Assembly (NCBI RefSeq): GCF_001070715.1
Contig: NZ_JVRR01000107.1
Coordinates: forward strand, 17,228-81,227
Reading direction: 5' to 3'
DNA: 64,000 nucleotides
Source: Streptococcus pseudopneumoniae
Lineage (GTDB): Bacteria > Bacillota > Bacilli > Lactobacillales > Streptococcaceae
The notes under the pieces were generated by a model, which was not told the DNA's origin, made no database searches, and saw only the letters and a list, made by a program, of their open reading frames with translations. Position numbers and translations under genes: made by a program. This document shows, in pieces, positions 50,216 through 59,080 of the stretch (its first letter is position 1; each line of letters opens with the position of its first letter).

Positions 50216-52375
50216 ATGAATTTTCCAATAATGAATGAATACTTTGAAAAATCAAAACTATGGGTTTCATATCTGTTTGTTTTTATTTCGATTTTAAGTA
50301 TGAGTTCACTAGTTTATAAGATAGCCAATCCTCTTTATAAGGGATTATCAGCAATTGTATTGTTTTATATTTGCTATACATTATTGTTTAAGTGGAAAAA
50401 AATCATAGTAGATCGTAAATTTCTGTCCTTATTTGGTCTATTGGCTGGAAGTCATCTGTTATCAGCTATTTTCAATCGCTCTGGACATTTGATTGGAAAT
50501 GTGATCGAGATCCTCTTTATGGTAACCTATATTTTATTATTTACCATGTTAGAATCAGGTCAATTAAAGAAATTATTTGATTGGATTTCTTACACTATTC
50601 AAATTATTTCTTTTTCTTCTGCTATATTTGCATTTACATTATTAGTAAGTAAAGTACTTATCCTATTTAAAATTGGACAGCAATCTTATTACTATGGTGT
50701 TATGAATGGGCGTTTGTGGGGAATTGTTAATCCCAATGCTAGTGCAATTTTTTCATATATTAGCATTGTTTTGGCTATGTATTTGATTCATAAAGGAAAC
50801 AAATACTCTGTTTATCTAAAACTGAATAATGTGATTCAATTAGTTTACTTTGCAACCATGCAAAGTAGGGGTGCTTTATTATCTTTAGTGTTAATGATTG
50901 GGTTTTATAGTTTCTTTATTAACAGGGGCAAGTTAGCTAAGCGATTTCTAATCTTTATTGTTTCTGCTTTACTTGTTTCTGCTACTAACATCGGATTGAG
51001 TTATGTAACTTCTATTTACATATCTTCGGGGAAAGCGACTGTATTAGACTTAAATAAAGGACAATCTTATGCAGAAACAGATTCTTCAGTTATAAAAAAA
51101 ACAGGCGAACTTCATCTAATAGAAACAACACCTAGTGGTAGAACTTATATTTGGAAAAATGCTATAAAAATGGGAAGTGCAAAACCAATTTTTGGTTATG
51201 GTGTAAGGAATGTTCCAGATTATTACACAAAATATTTCAGTAAATTTGAGATTCAAAATTCTCTTATTGGTGGAAATTTCCATAACATTTTGGTAACGAT
51301 ATTTGTTAGTTCTGGAATTTTAGGTTTAGTATCCTTTCTGCTTCTACTAGGATATGTAATTAAGCGCTTTTTGACTTATTTGATTGTTTCCAAAAAGAAC
51401 TCTGAAAAGTTGATTATGATTCTTTTCTTTGGCATCTTGTTCGGTCAATTATTTGAAAGTCAGATTATGTACTCAACTAACTTTATCAATATTATTTTTT
51501 GGTTGATTATTGGTTATGGATTAGTTGTTTGCAAACGTGATGAAGGTATTCGTTATCAGGAAGTAACTGATATTAGAGAGATTCAACAGATGGAACTAGG
51601 AATCATGGAATACATTCATGAAACTTGTCAGAAAATTGGTGTCAAATATTTCCTAGCTTATGGCAGTCTTATCGGTGCGGTTCGTCACAAAGGTTTTATT
51701 CCTTGGGATGATGACATGGATATCTGTATGTTACGAGAAGATTATGAAAAGTTGCAAGACTATCTTATCGCTAACCCTGATGAACGTTACGAAGTGATGT
51801 CTTATAAAAATAATCTCAACTATGTTTATCCCTTTATGAAAGTTCAGGATAATCAAACTTATTTACTAGAAGAAGATGTTCGAATTGATTCCAATATGGG
51901 GATTTATGTGGATATTTTCCCTGTAGATGGTTACGAGGATGACTCGGTTTTTAAAGATAAAATGACGAGACTTATAAAAAAACGTCAATTGAGCTGTTAT
52001 ACATTTAAAGGTATTACCAATACTAAAAGTATATTAAATTCTTTAATTCGCTATATATCAGTCATTATCTTCTATTTCACAAATACGAATAAGTATATTA
52101 GAGGCATTGATGAGCTTGCTCAATCTAGAAAAGTAGATGATTACGAGCTAGTTGACTATCTTATTTATAAAGATATGCATAAACCAGTCTGGAAGCGAGA
52201 GTGGTTGAAACAAACTATTACGGGTGTATTCGAAGGTAAGGAATTTATGATTCCAAAAAACTATCATGAAATTCTGACCTCGGACTACGGAGATTACACG
52301 CAACTGCCACCAGTTGAGCTAAGGTTCTCTCATCATGATTTTCAATTGTGGAAGATTATTAAGGTATCCCAATGA
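50216..52375 (+). CDS. Wzy/O-antigen-ligase-like polymerase fused to LicD domain
   Basis: 719 residues from the ATG at 50216 (AAGGAG six bases upstream). Residues about 1-440 hold ten or more transmembrane helices and an outer loop with TPSGRTYIWKNA and GGNFHNI, the plan of Wzy polymerases and O-antigen ligases. Residues about 448-719 are a complete LicD domain with YGSLIGAVRHKGFIPWDDDMD and a terminal DYTQLPP. The join is at about DNA 51550, in frame and without a stop. The fusion would couple chain polymerisation to phospho-substituent transfer. Part of the teichoic-acid locus; AT-rich relative to neighbours. Confidence 0.82.
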   Translation: MNFPIMNEYFEKSKLWVSYLFVFISILSMSSLVYKIANPLYKGLSAIVLFYICYTLLFKWKKIIVDRKFLSLFGLLAGSHLLSAIFNRSGHLIGNVIEILFMVTYILLFTMLESGQLKKLFDWISYTIQIISFSSAIFAFTLLVSKVLILFKIGQQSYYYGVMNGRLWGIVNPNASAIFSYISIVLAMYLIHKGNKYSVYLKLNNVIQLVYFATMQSRGALLSLVLMIGFYSFFINRGKLAKRFLIFIVSALLVSATNIGLSYVTSIYISSGKATVLDLNKGQSYAETDSSVIKKTGELHLIETTPSGRTYIWKNAIKMGSAKPIFGYGVRNVPDYYTKYFSKFEIQNSLIGGNFHNILVTIFVSSGILGLVSFLLLLGYVIKRFLTYLIVSKKNSEKLIMILFFGILFGQLFESQIMYSTNFINIIFWLIIGYGLVVCKRDEGIRYQEVTDIREIQQMELGIMEYIHETCQKIGVKYFLAYGSLIGAVRHKGFIPWDDDMDICMLREDYEKLQDYLIANPDERYEVMSYKNNLNYVYPFMKVQDNQTYLLEEDVRIDSNMGIYVDIFPVDGYEDDSVFKDKMTRLIKKRQLSCYTFKGITNTKSILNSLIRYISVIIFYFTNTNKYIRGIDELAQSRKVDDYELVDYLIYKDMHKPVWKREWLKQTITGVFEGKEFMIPKNYHEILTSDYGDYTQLPPVELRFSHHDFQLWKIIKVSQ

Positions 52376-52433
52376 TGTCATTGAAATGAAGAAGCCATTA
52401 ACTCGATGTAAAAAGATTAGGAGTGAATAATAG

Positions 52434-53246
52434 ATGTCAGAGAAAATTTTGACTCTTGAAGAAATTAAACAAATTGAATTAGATATTTTAAACTATTTGC
52501 ATGAATTGTGTGAGGAGCATGAAATCAAGTATTTTATTGATTTTGGAACCTTGCTAGGAGCTGTACGCCATAAAGGTTTTATTCCTTGGGATGATGATAC
52601 CGATATTTCTTTGGCTCGAGATGAATTTGAAAAGCTCTATGAGATATTAAAGAATGAAAAACATCCCTATTATAGATTAATTTCATATAGAGAAACAAAA
52701 GGCTATCCTTATACATATATGAGAGTTTATGATGTGAGGACAAGAAGAGATGCTAATCTTTTAGATAAGTCGGTTGTTCTAGGTACTTGTGTTGATATTT
52801 TCCCATACGATGGGGTTGTTACAGATGAACGTGATAGAAAAAAGATGAGGCTTTATAAACAATTTATTCGACTTTCGTCTCTGAATTTTAAAGGAGTCAA
52901 AATAGATAATGGAGGTGTCAAAAATTTACCACGTTATTTTGCATCTGCAATTTTCAGATTGACTTCTCCACAGAAATGGAATGAAAAATTGGAGAAGTTA
53001 GCTTTGCAATATGATGTTGAGCAGGCTACAGATCTTGCATGTACTACCTATGACTCTTACTATCCAAGTGGAATTAAGAAAGAGTGGCTATATGATACAA
53101 TTGAAATGCCATATGAGAATATTCTTGTGAAGGTTCCTAGAAAATTCCATGAGATTTTGGTTTACGAGTTTGGTGAAGACTATATGACTCCTCCACCTAT
53201 TGAAAATCAAAATCCAGGAACTGATAAAAATTACTGGATTGATTAA
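52434..53246 (+). CDS. licD: LicD-family phosphotransferase
   Basis: 270 residues. DFGTLLGAVRHKGFIPWDDDTD, CVDIFPYDG and YMTPPP mark a complete LicD enzyme, close to the C-terminal domain of the preceding fusion; the pair may be a tandem duplication. It follows that gene by 58 nt with TAGGAG before the ATG. Donor and acceptor are unknown; phosphocholine or ribitol-phosphate are the family options. Ends at a strong terminator shared with the convergent flippase. Confidence 0.88.
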   Translation: MSEKILTLEEIKQIELDILNYLHELCEEHEIKYFIDFGTLLGAVRHKGFIPWDDDTDISLARDEFEKLYEILKNEKHPYYRLISYRETKGYPYTYMRVYDVRTRRDANLLDKSVVLGTCVDIFPYDGVVTDERDRKKMRLYKQFIRLSSLNFKGVKIDNGGVKNLPRYFASAIFRLTSPQKWNEKLEKLALQYDVEQATDLACTTYDSYYPSGIKKEWLYDTIEMPYENILVKVPRKFHEILVYEFGEDYMTPPPIENQNPGTDKNYWID

Positions 53247-53291
53247 TTTATGAGCAAGTTGCTTTGATTTGATAATTCGATAAAATAAATA

Positions 53292-53341
53292 ACCTACCTA
53301 TCTACTGGAATATTCCTTGTTTTAGATAGGTAGGTGATTTT
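53292..53341. terminator. Bidirectional terminator between licD and flippase genes
   Basis: Perfect 13-bp stem ACCTACCTATCTA / TAGATAGGTAGGT, then GATTTTTT. Confidence 0.92.
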
Positions 53342-54820
53342 TTAATTTCTTTTAATCTTAGCAAGAGCAAGATTGAGTGCATAATGGAATGTTTTATCTT
53401 TTGTGATAAAAAGTATCAAGAGATAGTAGATTCCACAGGTTGCAACAGTCGAGAGAACCATGAGTATCATATTGAGGTTGACTACATAAGAGTTGATTTG
53501 GAAAAGGAATTTAAACGCAAAATAGATCGGAATGAATCCGAGCGATACAATAGTATAGCGTGTTAAAGTAGTAAAAATTTCTTTTAAGTCAAGCAGATGA
53601 TGTTTCTTGATAAAGTAAATTTCCAGTAGAACAACTACAGTTTCTGCAATAATAGTAGTAGCAATGTAGTACTCTGGTGCAAAAATATTATTGAAATACA
53701 AGAGACTGTTGAGTAGGATATTAGCGCCGCCACCAATAAAGTAAAAGGCTGTTAAACGATTTTCGTGGTCGTTGATGAAGATAATTTGTTTACCAAGGAT
53801 TAACTCAATGGCCCAAATGATAGTCCGAAAGGCGAAGACACTAGTCACAATACCAGCTTCAAGGTATTTTTCAGAAGAGTAGATGACTGCAGCATAGTTT
53901 CCTAATACCATAATCCCAATACTGGTTGGAATGATAAGGAAATAAAAGAGGGCAGCTCCTTGGTTCAGAAGATTTTTATAAGATTCGTAGTCTTTCTTAC
54001 CGAGATAGTAGCCGAGACGAGGAATACTAACGTTGATAGCTCCACTCAGGACACTGGCAATCAACATAACGATGCTAGAAGCAATGGTATAATAAGAAAT
54101 ATAGTTTTCATCAGGCCCTTTGGTGATAAACATTCTATCAAGTAAGGTGTAGAGCATATTGGCATTAGCTAGAAGCAACATGGTCAAGAGTGGTTTAGAT
54201 GCTTTGATTAATTCGACAAGACCAATCTTAACAAAGGAAACTTCTCGCTTAATCCAGAGAAAACTGAGTAGATAGTTGAGAATTGTCGTTGCACTCATGA
54301 TGATTGCATAAGGTACGATATCATTTGGAGTTTTTACAAAGGTGAAGATAGCGACCAACATGGCAATACGAATAACCAATGTTTTGTATAAGATGAATGC
54401 ATAATTTTCATAAGCTTCATTCATCCACTCGATATAAAGGAATTGGAAGAGAGCCTGGACACCAAGTATATAGTAGAGTTCTTTCAAATTTTCAATACTA
54501 TTATCCAGATAAATAAATAGGAAATAGATACTTGTTGTTAGAACAGATGTAATAATGGAGATATAGAATAACTTAGAGAAAACATAGTTGATTTTATTTT
54601 TATCATCCTTGACCTTACTGATAGCTCGAATTCCGTAGTTATAGATTCCAAAGGCGGCTAAAGGAATGACAAAGCTAGCCCAGGTATTTGCGGTATTGAA
54701 ATAACCGTAATTGGATTTGCTGAGAATCCGAGTCAGATAAGGATTGGTTATCAGCGGAAAAACGATATTGAGAACATTGACTAGTAAGCTAGCCAGTGCA
54801 TTAACTTTTATATTTTTCAT
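53342..54820 (-). CDS. Polysaccharide/teichoic acid flippase (MATE/MOP, Wzx type)
   Basis: 492 residues from MKNIKVNALASLLVN at 54820, with about 14 hydrophobic helices and the PLITNPYLTRILS segment typical of Wzx/RfbX transporters. A longer frame from 55018 would add a leader without a family match and run past the likely promoter. It should flip lipid-linked repeat units across the membrane, and its place opposite the lic genes fits teichoic acid precursors. Confidence 0.88.
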   Translation of the reverse strand: MKNIKVNALASLLVNVLNIVFPLITNPYLTRILSKSNYGYFNTANTWASFVIPLAAFGIYNYGIRAISKVKDDKNKINYVFSKLFYISIITSVLTTSIYFLFIYLDNSIENLKELYYILGVQALFQFLYIEWMNEAYENYAFILYKTLVIRIAMLVAIFTFVKTPNDIVPYAIIMSATTILNYLLSFLWIKREVSFVKIGLVELIKASKPLLTMLLLANANMLYTLLDRMFITKGPDENYISYYTIASSIVMLIASVLSGAINVSIPRLGYYLGKKDYESYKNLLNQGAALFYFLIIPTSIGIMVLGNYAAVIYSSEKYLEAGIVTSVFAFRTIIWAIELILGKQIIFINDHENRLTAFYFIGGGANILLNSLLYFNNIFAPEYYIATTIIAETVVVLLEIYFIKKHHLLDLKEIFTTLTRYTIVSLGFIPIYFAFKFLFQINSYVVNLNMILMVLSTVATCGIYYLLILFITKDKTFHYALNLALAKIKRN

Positions 54821-54857
54821 TGTACTTTCTTTCTTGTATTGTAAAATGGTCTCTAGT

Positions 54858-54866
54858 ATTATATCA
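54858..54866 (-). promoter_or_regulatory. Flippase extended -10 promoter
   Basis: Minus-strand TGATATAAT, about 37 nt before the ATG at 54820. The mecA -10 (TATAAT at about 54908-54913) points the other way. Confidence 0.55.
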
Positions 54867-54944
54867 CATTCTTGCTCCATTCTTTTGATAAAATCGTAAA
54901 AATCTAGTATAATAGATAGAACTGAAAGTATGAGGTTACTAGCA

Positions 54945-55682
54945 ATGAAAATGAAACAAATCAGTGATACAACTTTAAAAATCACGATGTCTTTAGAGGA
55001 TTTGATGGATCGAGGCATGGAGATTGCTGACTTTCTCGTTCCTCAAGAAAAAACAGAAGAGTTCTTTTATGCTATCTTGGATGAGTTAGAGATGCCTGAT
55101 AGCTTTCTAGATACAGGTATGTTGAGCTTCCGTGTGACTCCAAAACCTGATAAGGTAGATGTCTTTGTAACCAAGTCAAAGATTGACCAAAATCTAGATT
55201 TTGAAGACTTATCGGATTTACCAGATATGGAAGAATTGGCTCAAATGTCGCCAGATGAATTTATCAAAACCCTGGAAAAAAGCATCGCAGATAAAACCAA
55301 GGATGATATCGAAGCCATTCAATCTTTAGAGCAAGTCGAAGCCAAGGAAGAAGAGCAGGAGCAGGCTGAACAAGAAGCTGAAAGCAAGAAAGAGCCTTAC
55401 ATCTACTACATCCTTTCTTTTTCTAAGTTAGCTGATTTGGTGGCTTTTTCAAAGACAGTGACTTTTGAGATGGAAACTTCTGAACTCTACAAGATGAATG
55501 AGCGCTATTATTTGACCATTTTAGTGGATATTGAAAATCATCCAAGTCCATATCCAGCTTGGCTTTTGGCTCGTATGCGCGAGTTTGCGGACGATAGTGA
55601 TATCAGTCGTTCAGTCTTGCAAGAGTATGGTCAAGTCTTGATGAATCACGATGCAGTGTTCAATCTGCAAAAGATTGGATAA
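54945..55682 (+). CDS. mecA: Adaptor protein MecA
   Basis: 245 residues from MKMKQISDTTLKITMSLEDL. An N-terminal substrate-binding domain, an acidic Glu/Gln-rich linker (about 120-150), then the ClpC-binding C-terminal domain (YIYYILSFSKLADLVAF...). MecA presents proteins such as ComX to ClpC/ClpP and so limits competence. The ATG at 54945 gives the usual length; an ATG at 54930 is also in frame. Divergent from the flippase and ended by its own terminator. Confidence 0.93.
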   Translation: MKMKQISDTTLKITMSLEDLMDRGMEIADFLVPQEKTEEFFYAILDELEMPDSFLDTGMLSFRVTPKPDKVDVFVTKSKIDQNLDFEDLSDLPDMEELAQMSPDEFIKTLEKSIADKTKDDIEAIQSLEQVEAKEEEQEQAEQEAESKKEPYIYYILSFSKLADLVAFSKTVTFEMETSELYKMNERYYLTILVDIENHPSPYPAWLLARMREFADDSDISRSVLQEYGQVLMNHDAVFNLQKIG

Positions 55683-55713
55683 TCCTTTCTGGAAAGCTAT
55701 TTTCAGATTTTAA

Positions 55714-55746
55714 GGAGAGCGAATCGTCTGATTCGTTTTTTCTTTT
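55714..55746 (+). terminator. Terminator after mecA
   Basis: CGAATC, loop GTCT, GATTCG, then TTTTTTCTTTTT. Confidence 0.85.
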
Positions 55747-55776
55747 TATACTGAAATAGTGATTTACTATAATAGG

Positions 55777-55801
55777 AATTTTCACAAAATTCTGTTATAA
55801 T
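55777..55801 (+). promoter_or_regulatory. hom-thrB promoter with CodY box
   Basis: AATTTTCACAAAATT (55777-55791) differs from the CodY consensus AATTTTCWGAAAATT at one base. It overlaps the -35 position of the extended -10 TGTTATAAT (TATAAT 55796-55801), a layout suited to repression when branched-chain amino acids and GTP are plentiful. Confidence 0.75.
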
Positions 55802-55832
55802 GGCTATAATAGAAAATTTCGAGGAGACAAAC

Positions 55833-57119
55833 ATGACAGTTAAAATTGCTTTACTAGGATTTGGTACCGTTGCAAGTGGTGTGCCTTTCCTCCTAAAGGA
55901 AAATGGAGAAAAAATCAATCAATCAGCACATTCAGAGATTGAAGTTGCCAAGGTATTGGTCAAGGATGAAGATGAAAAGAATCGCTTGCTTGCAGCAGGG
56001 AATGACTTTAACTTTGTAACCGATGTGGATGATATTTTATCAGACCAAGATATTACCATCGTAGTGGAATTGATGGGGCGTATCGAACCTGCTAAAACCT
56101 TTATCACTCGTGCCTTGAAAGCTGGGAAACACGTTGTGACTGCTAACAAGGACCTTTTGGCTGTCCATGGTGCAGAATTGTTAGAAATCGCTAAAGCTAA
56201 CAAGGTAGCACTTTACTACGAAGCAGCAGTAGCTGGTGGGATTCCAATTCTTCGCACTCTAGCAAATTCCTTGGCTTCTGATAAAATCACGCGCGTGCTT
56301 GGAGTAGTCAACGGAACTTCTAACTTCATGATGACCAAGATGGTGGAAGAAGGATGGTCTTACGACGATGCTCTTGCGGAAGCGCAACGTCTAGGATTTG
56401 CAGAAAGCGACCCGACGAATGACGTGGATGGGATTGATGCAGCCTACAAGATGGTTATTTTGAGCCAATTTGCCTTTGGCATGAAGGTTGCCTTTGATGA
56501 TGTAGCCCACAAGGGAATCCGCAATATTACACCAGAAGACGTAGCTGTAGCCCAAGACTTGGGTTATGTAGTGAAATTGGTTGGTTCGATCGAAGAAACT
56601 CCTTCAGGTATTGCTGCAGAAGTAACTCCAACCTTCCTACCTAAAGCGCACCCACTTGCTAGTGTGAATGGCGTAATGAACGCTGTCTTTGTAGAATCTA
56701 TTGGTATCGGTGAGTCTATGTACTACGGACCAGGTGCTGGTCAAAAACCAACAGCAACAAGTGTGGTGGCGGATATTGTCCGTATCGTTCGTCGCCTGAA
56801 TGATGGAACCATCGGTAAAGACTTCAACGAATACAGCCGTGACTTGGTCTTGGCAAATCCAGAAGATGTCAAAGCAAATTACTACTTCTCAATCTTGGCG
56901 CCAGACTCAAAAGGTCAGGTCTTGAAATTGGCTGAAATCTTCAATGCTCAAGATATTTCCTTCAAGCAAATCCTCCAAGATGGAAAAGAAGGTGACAAGG
57001 CGCGTGTTGTTATCATCACACACAAGATTAATAAAGCCCAGCTTGAAAATGTCTCAGCTGAATTGAAGAAGGTTTCAGAATTCGACCTCTTAAATACCTT
57101 CAAGGTGCTAGGAGAATAA
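55833..57119 (+). CDS. hom: Homoserine dehydrogenase
   Basis: 428 residues from [17 protein letters not shown] with GAGGAG just upstream; an ATG at 55800 overlaps the -10 and is excluded. NAD(P)-binding GFGTVASG, catalytic domain with TANKDLLA and [11 protein letters not shown], and a C-terminal ACT domain (about 350-428). It reduces aspartate semialdehyde to homoserine. thrB begins one base after its stop. Confidence 0.96.
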   Translation: MTVKIALLGFGTVASGVPFLLKENGEKINQSAHSEIEVAKVLVKDEDEKNRLLAAGNDFNFVTDVDDILSDQDITIVVELMGRIEPAKTFITRALKAGKHVVTANKDLLAVHGAELLEIAKANKVALYYEAAVAGGIPILRTLANSLASDKITRVLGVVNGTSNFMMTKMVEEGWSYDDALAEAQRLGFAESDPTNDVDGIDAAYKMVILSQFAFGMKVAFDDVAHKGIRNITPEDVAVAQDLGYVVKLVGSIEETPSGIAAEVTPTFLPKAHPLASVNGVMNAVFVESIGIGESMYYGPGAGQKPTATSVVADIVRIVRRLNDGTIGKDFNEYSRDLVLANPEDVKANYYFSILAPDSKGQVLKLAEIFNAQDISFKQILQDGKEGDKARVVIITHKINKAQLENVSAELKKVSEFDLLNTFKVLGE

Positions 57120-57120
57120 G

Positions 57121-57990
57121 ATGAAGATTATTGTACCTGCAACCAGTGCCAATATCGGGCCAGGTTTTGACTCGGTCGGTGTAGCTGTAACCAAGTATCT
57201 TCAAATCGAAGTCTGTGAAGAACGAGATGAGTGGTTGATTGAACACCAGATTGGCAAATGGATTCCACATGACGAGCGTAATCTCTTGCTCAAAATCGCT
57301 TTACAAATTGTACCAGACCTGCAACCAAGACGCTTGAAAATGACCAGTAATGTTCCCTTGGCGCGTGGTTTGGGTTCTTCCAGTTCTGTTATTGTTGCTG
57401 GGATTGAACTAGCCAACCAACTGGGCCAGCTCAACTTGTCAGACCATGAAAAATTGCAGTTAGCGACCAAGATTGAAGGACATCCTGACAATGTAGCTCC
57501 AGCCATTTATGGTAATCTCGTTATTGCAAGTTCCGTTGATGGACAAGTTTCTTCTATCGTAGCAGACTTCCCAGAATGTGATTTCCTAGCCTACATTCCA
57601 AACTATGAATTGCGTACTCGAGACAGCCGTGGTGTCTTGCCTAAGAAATTGTCTTACAAGGAAGCTGTTGCGGCCAGTTCTATCGCCAATGTGGCGGTTG
57701 CAGCCTTGTTGGCGGGAGACATGGTGACCGCTGGGCAAGCAATCGAGGGAGACCTCTTCCACGAGCGCTATCGTCAGGACTTGGTGAGAGAATTTGCGAC
57801 GATTAAGCAAGTGGCCAAAGAAAATGGTGCCTATGCAACCTACCTCTCTGGTGCTGGGCCGACAGTTATGGTCTTGGCTTCTCATGACAAGATGCCAACG
57901 ATTAAGGCAGAATTGGAAAAGCAACCCTTCAAAGGAAAGCTTCATGACTTGAAGGTTGATACCCAAGGTGTCCGTGTCGAAGCAAAATAA
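57121..57990 (+). CDS. thrB: Homoserine kinase
   Basis: 289 residues of the GHMP family: [18 protein letters not shown]-binding [16 protein letters not shown] and the C-terminal [12 protein letters not shown]. It phosphorylates homoserine for threonine synthesis. In operon with hom, under the CodY-like site. Confidence 0.96.
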   Translation: MKIIVPATSANIGPGFDSVGVAVTKYLQIEVCEERDEWLIEHQIGKWIPHDERNLLLKIALQIVPDLQPRRLKMTSNVPLARGLGSSSSVIVAGIELANQLGQLNLSDHEKLQLATKIEGHPDNVAPAIYGNLVIASSVDGQVSSIVADFPECDFLAYIPNYELRTRDSRGVLPKKLSYKEAVAASSIANVAVAALLAGDMVTAGQAIEGDLFHERYRQDLVREFATIKQVAKENGAYATYLSGAGPTVMVLASHDKMPTIKAELEKQPFKGKLHDLKVDTQGVRVEAK

Positions 57991-57997
57991 AGAATAG

Positions 57998-58045
57998 AAG
58001 ATAGGATGGGGAAACTCTCGACCAGAGGGCTTCCTATCTTTTTTT
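57998..58045 (+). terminator. Terminator after thrB
   Basis: AAGATAGGA pairs with TCCTATCTT across a GC-rich loop, then a T7 run. Confidence 0.85.
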
Positions 58046-58087
58046 GAAAAGAATTCGAGTTAAAAACTTGATAAAGGAGAAATAAAG

Positions 58088-59025
58088 ATGGCAGAAATTT
58101 ATCTAGCAGGTGGTTGTTTTTGGGGCCTAGAGGAATATTTTTCACGCATTTCTGGAGTGCTAGCAACCAGTGTTGGCTACGCTAATGGACAAGTCGAAAC
58201 GACTAATTATCAGTTGCTTAAGGAAACAGACCATGCAGAAACGGTTCAAGTGATTTACGATGAGAAGGCAGTGTCACTCAGAGATATTTTACTTTATTAT
58301 TTCCGTGTCATCGACCCTTTATCCATCAATCAACAAGGGAATGACCGTGGTCGCCAATATCGAACTGGGATTTATTACCAGGACGAAGCAGACTTGCCTG
58401 CTATCTACACAGTGGTGCAGGAGCAGGAGCGCATGCTGGGACGAAAGATTGCAGTAGAAGTAGAGAAACTTCGCCACTACATTTTTGCTGAAGACTACCA
58501 CCAAGACTATCTTAAGAAAAACCCTTCAGGTTACTGTCATATTGATGTAATGGATGCTGAGAAGCCATTGATTGATGCAGCAACTATGAAAAGCCTAGTC
58601 AAGAGGTGTTAAAGGAAAGACTAACTGAAGAATCCTACCGTGTCACCCAAGAAGCTGCTACAGAGGCTCCGTTTAGTAATGCTTATGACCAAACCTTTGA
58701 AGAGGGCATTTATGTAGACATCACGACGGGTGAGCCGCTATTTTTTGCCAAGGATAAGTTTGCTTCAGGTTGTGGTTGGCCAAGTTTTAGTCGTCCGATT
58801 TCTAAAGAGTTGATTCATTATTACAAGGACCTGAGTCATGGAATGGATCGAATCGAAGTTCGTTCTCGGTCAGGCAATGCTCACTTGGGTCATGTTTTCA
58901 CAGATGGACCTCGGGAGTTAGGTGGCCTTCGTTACTGTATCAATTCTGCCTCCTTACGCTTTGTGGCCAAGGATGAGATGGAAAAAGCAGGATATGGCTA
59001 TTTATTGCCATATTTAAATAAATAA
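58088..59025 (+). pseudogene. msrAB: Methionine sulfoxide reductase MsrAB fusion, split by frameshift
   Basis: MsrA part 58088-58612 (174 residues) with the catalytic AGGCFWG; MsrB part ends at 59025 with [17 protein letters not shown] and RYCINSASL. In relatives the two are one protein of about 312 residues. Here GCAGCAAC at about 58577-58584 appears to lack one A. After it the other frame reads [10 protein letters not shown], the expected linker, and runs on into MsrB. MsrA therefore ends in the false tail TMKSLVKRC; MsrB could start only at a GTG at 58606 without a good ribosome-binding site. Both active sites are intact, so two separate enzymes might still form, or this may be a sequencing error. 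MsrA and MsrB repair the S- and R-sulfoxides of Met. Confidence 0.85.
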
Positions 59026-59032
59026 AATTGAG

Positions 59033-59060
59033 AGGGTGGGAGCTTCCCACTTTCTTCATT
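59033..59060 (+). terminator. Terminator after msrAB
   Basis: AGGGTGGGA, loop GC, TTCCCACTTTCTT; short T-rich tail. Confidence 0.6.
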
Positions 59061-59080
59061 TTAGAAAATAGAAGGGATTT

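Noticed and set aside
54821..55018. 66-residue N-terminal extension of the flippase
   Set aside because: It runs through the -10 and into the mecA start, and matches no flippase N-terminus.
55800..55832. ATG at 55800 as hom start
   Set aside because: It overlaps the -10; the ATG at 55833 has GAGGAG and gives the family N-terminus.
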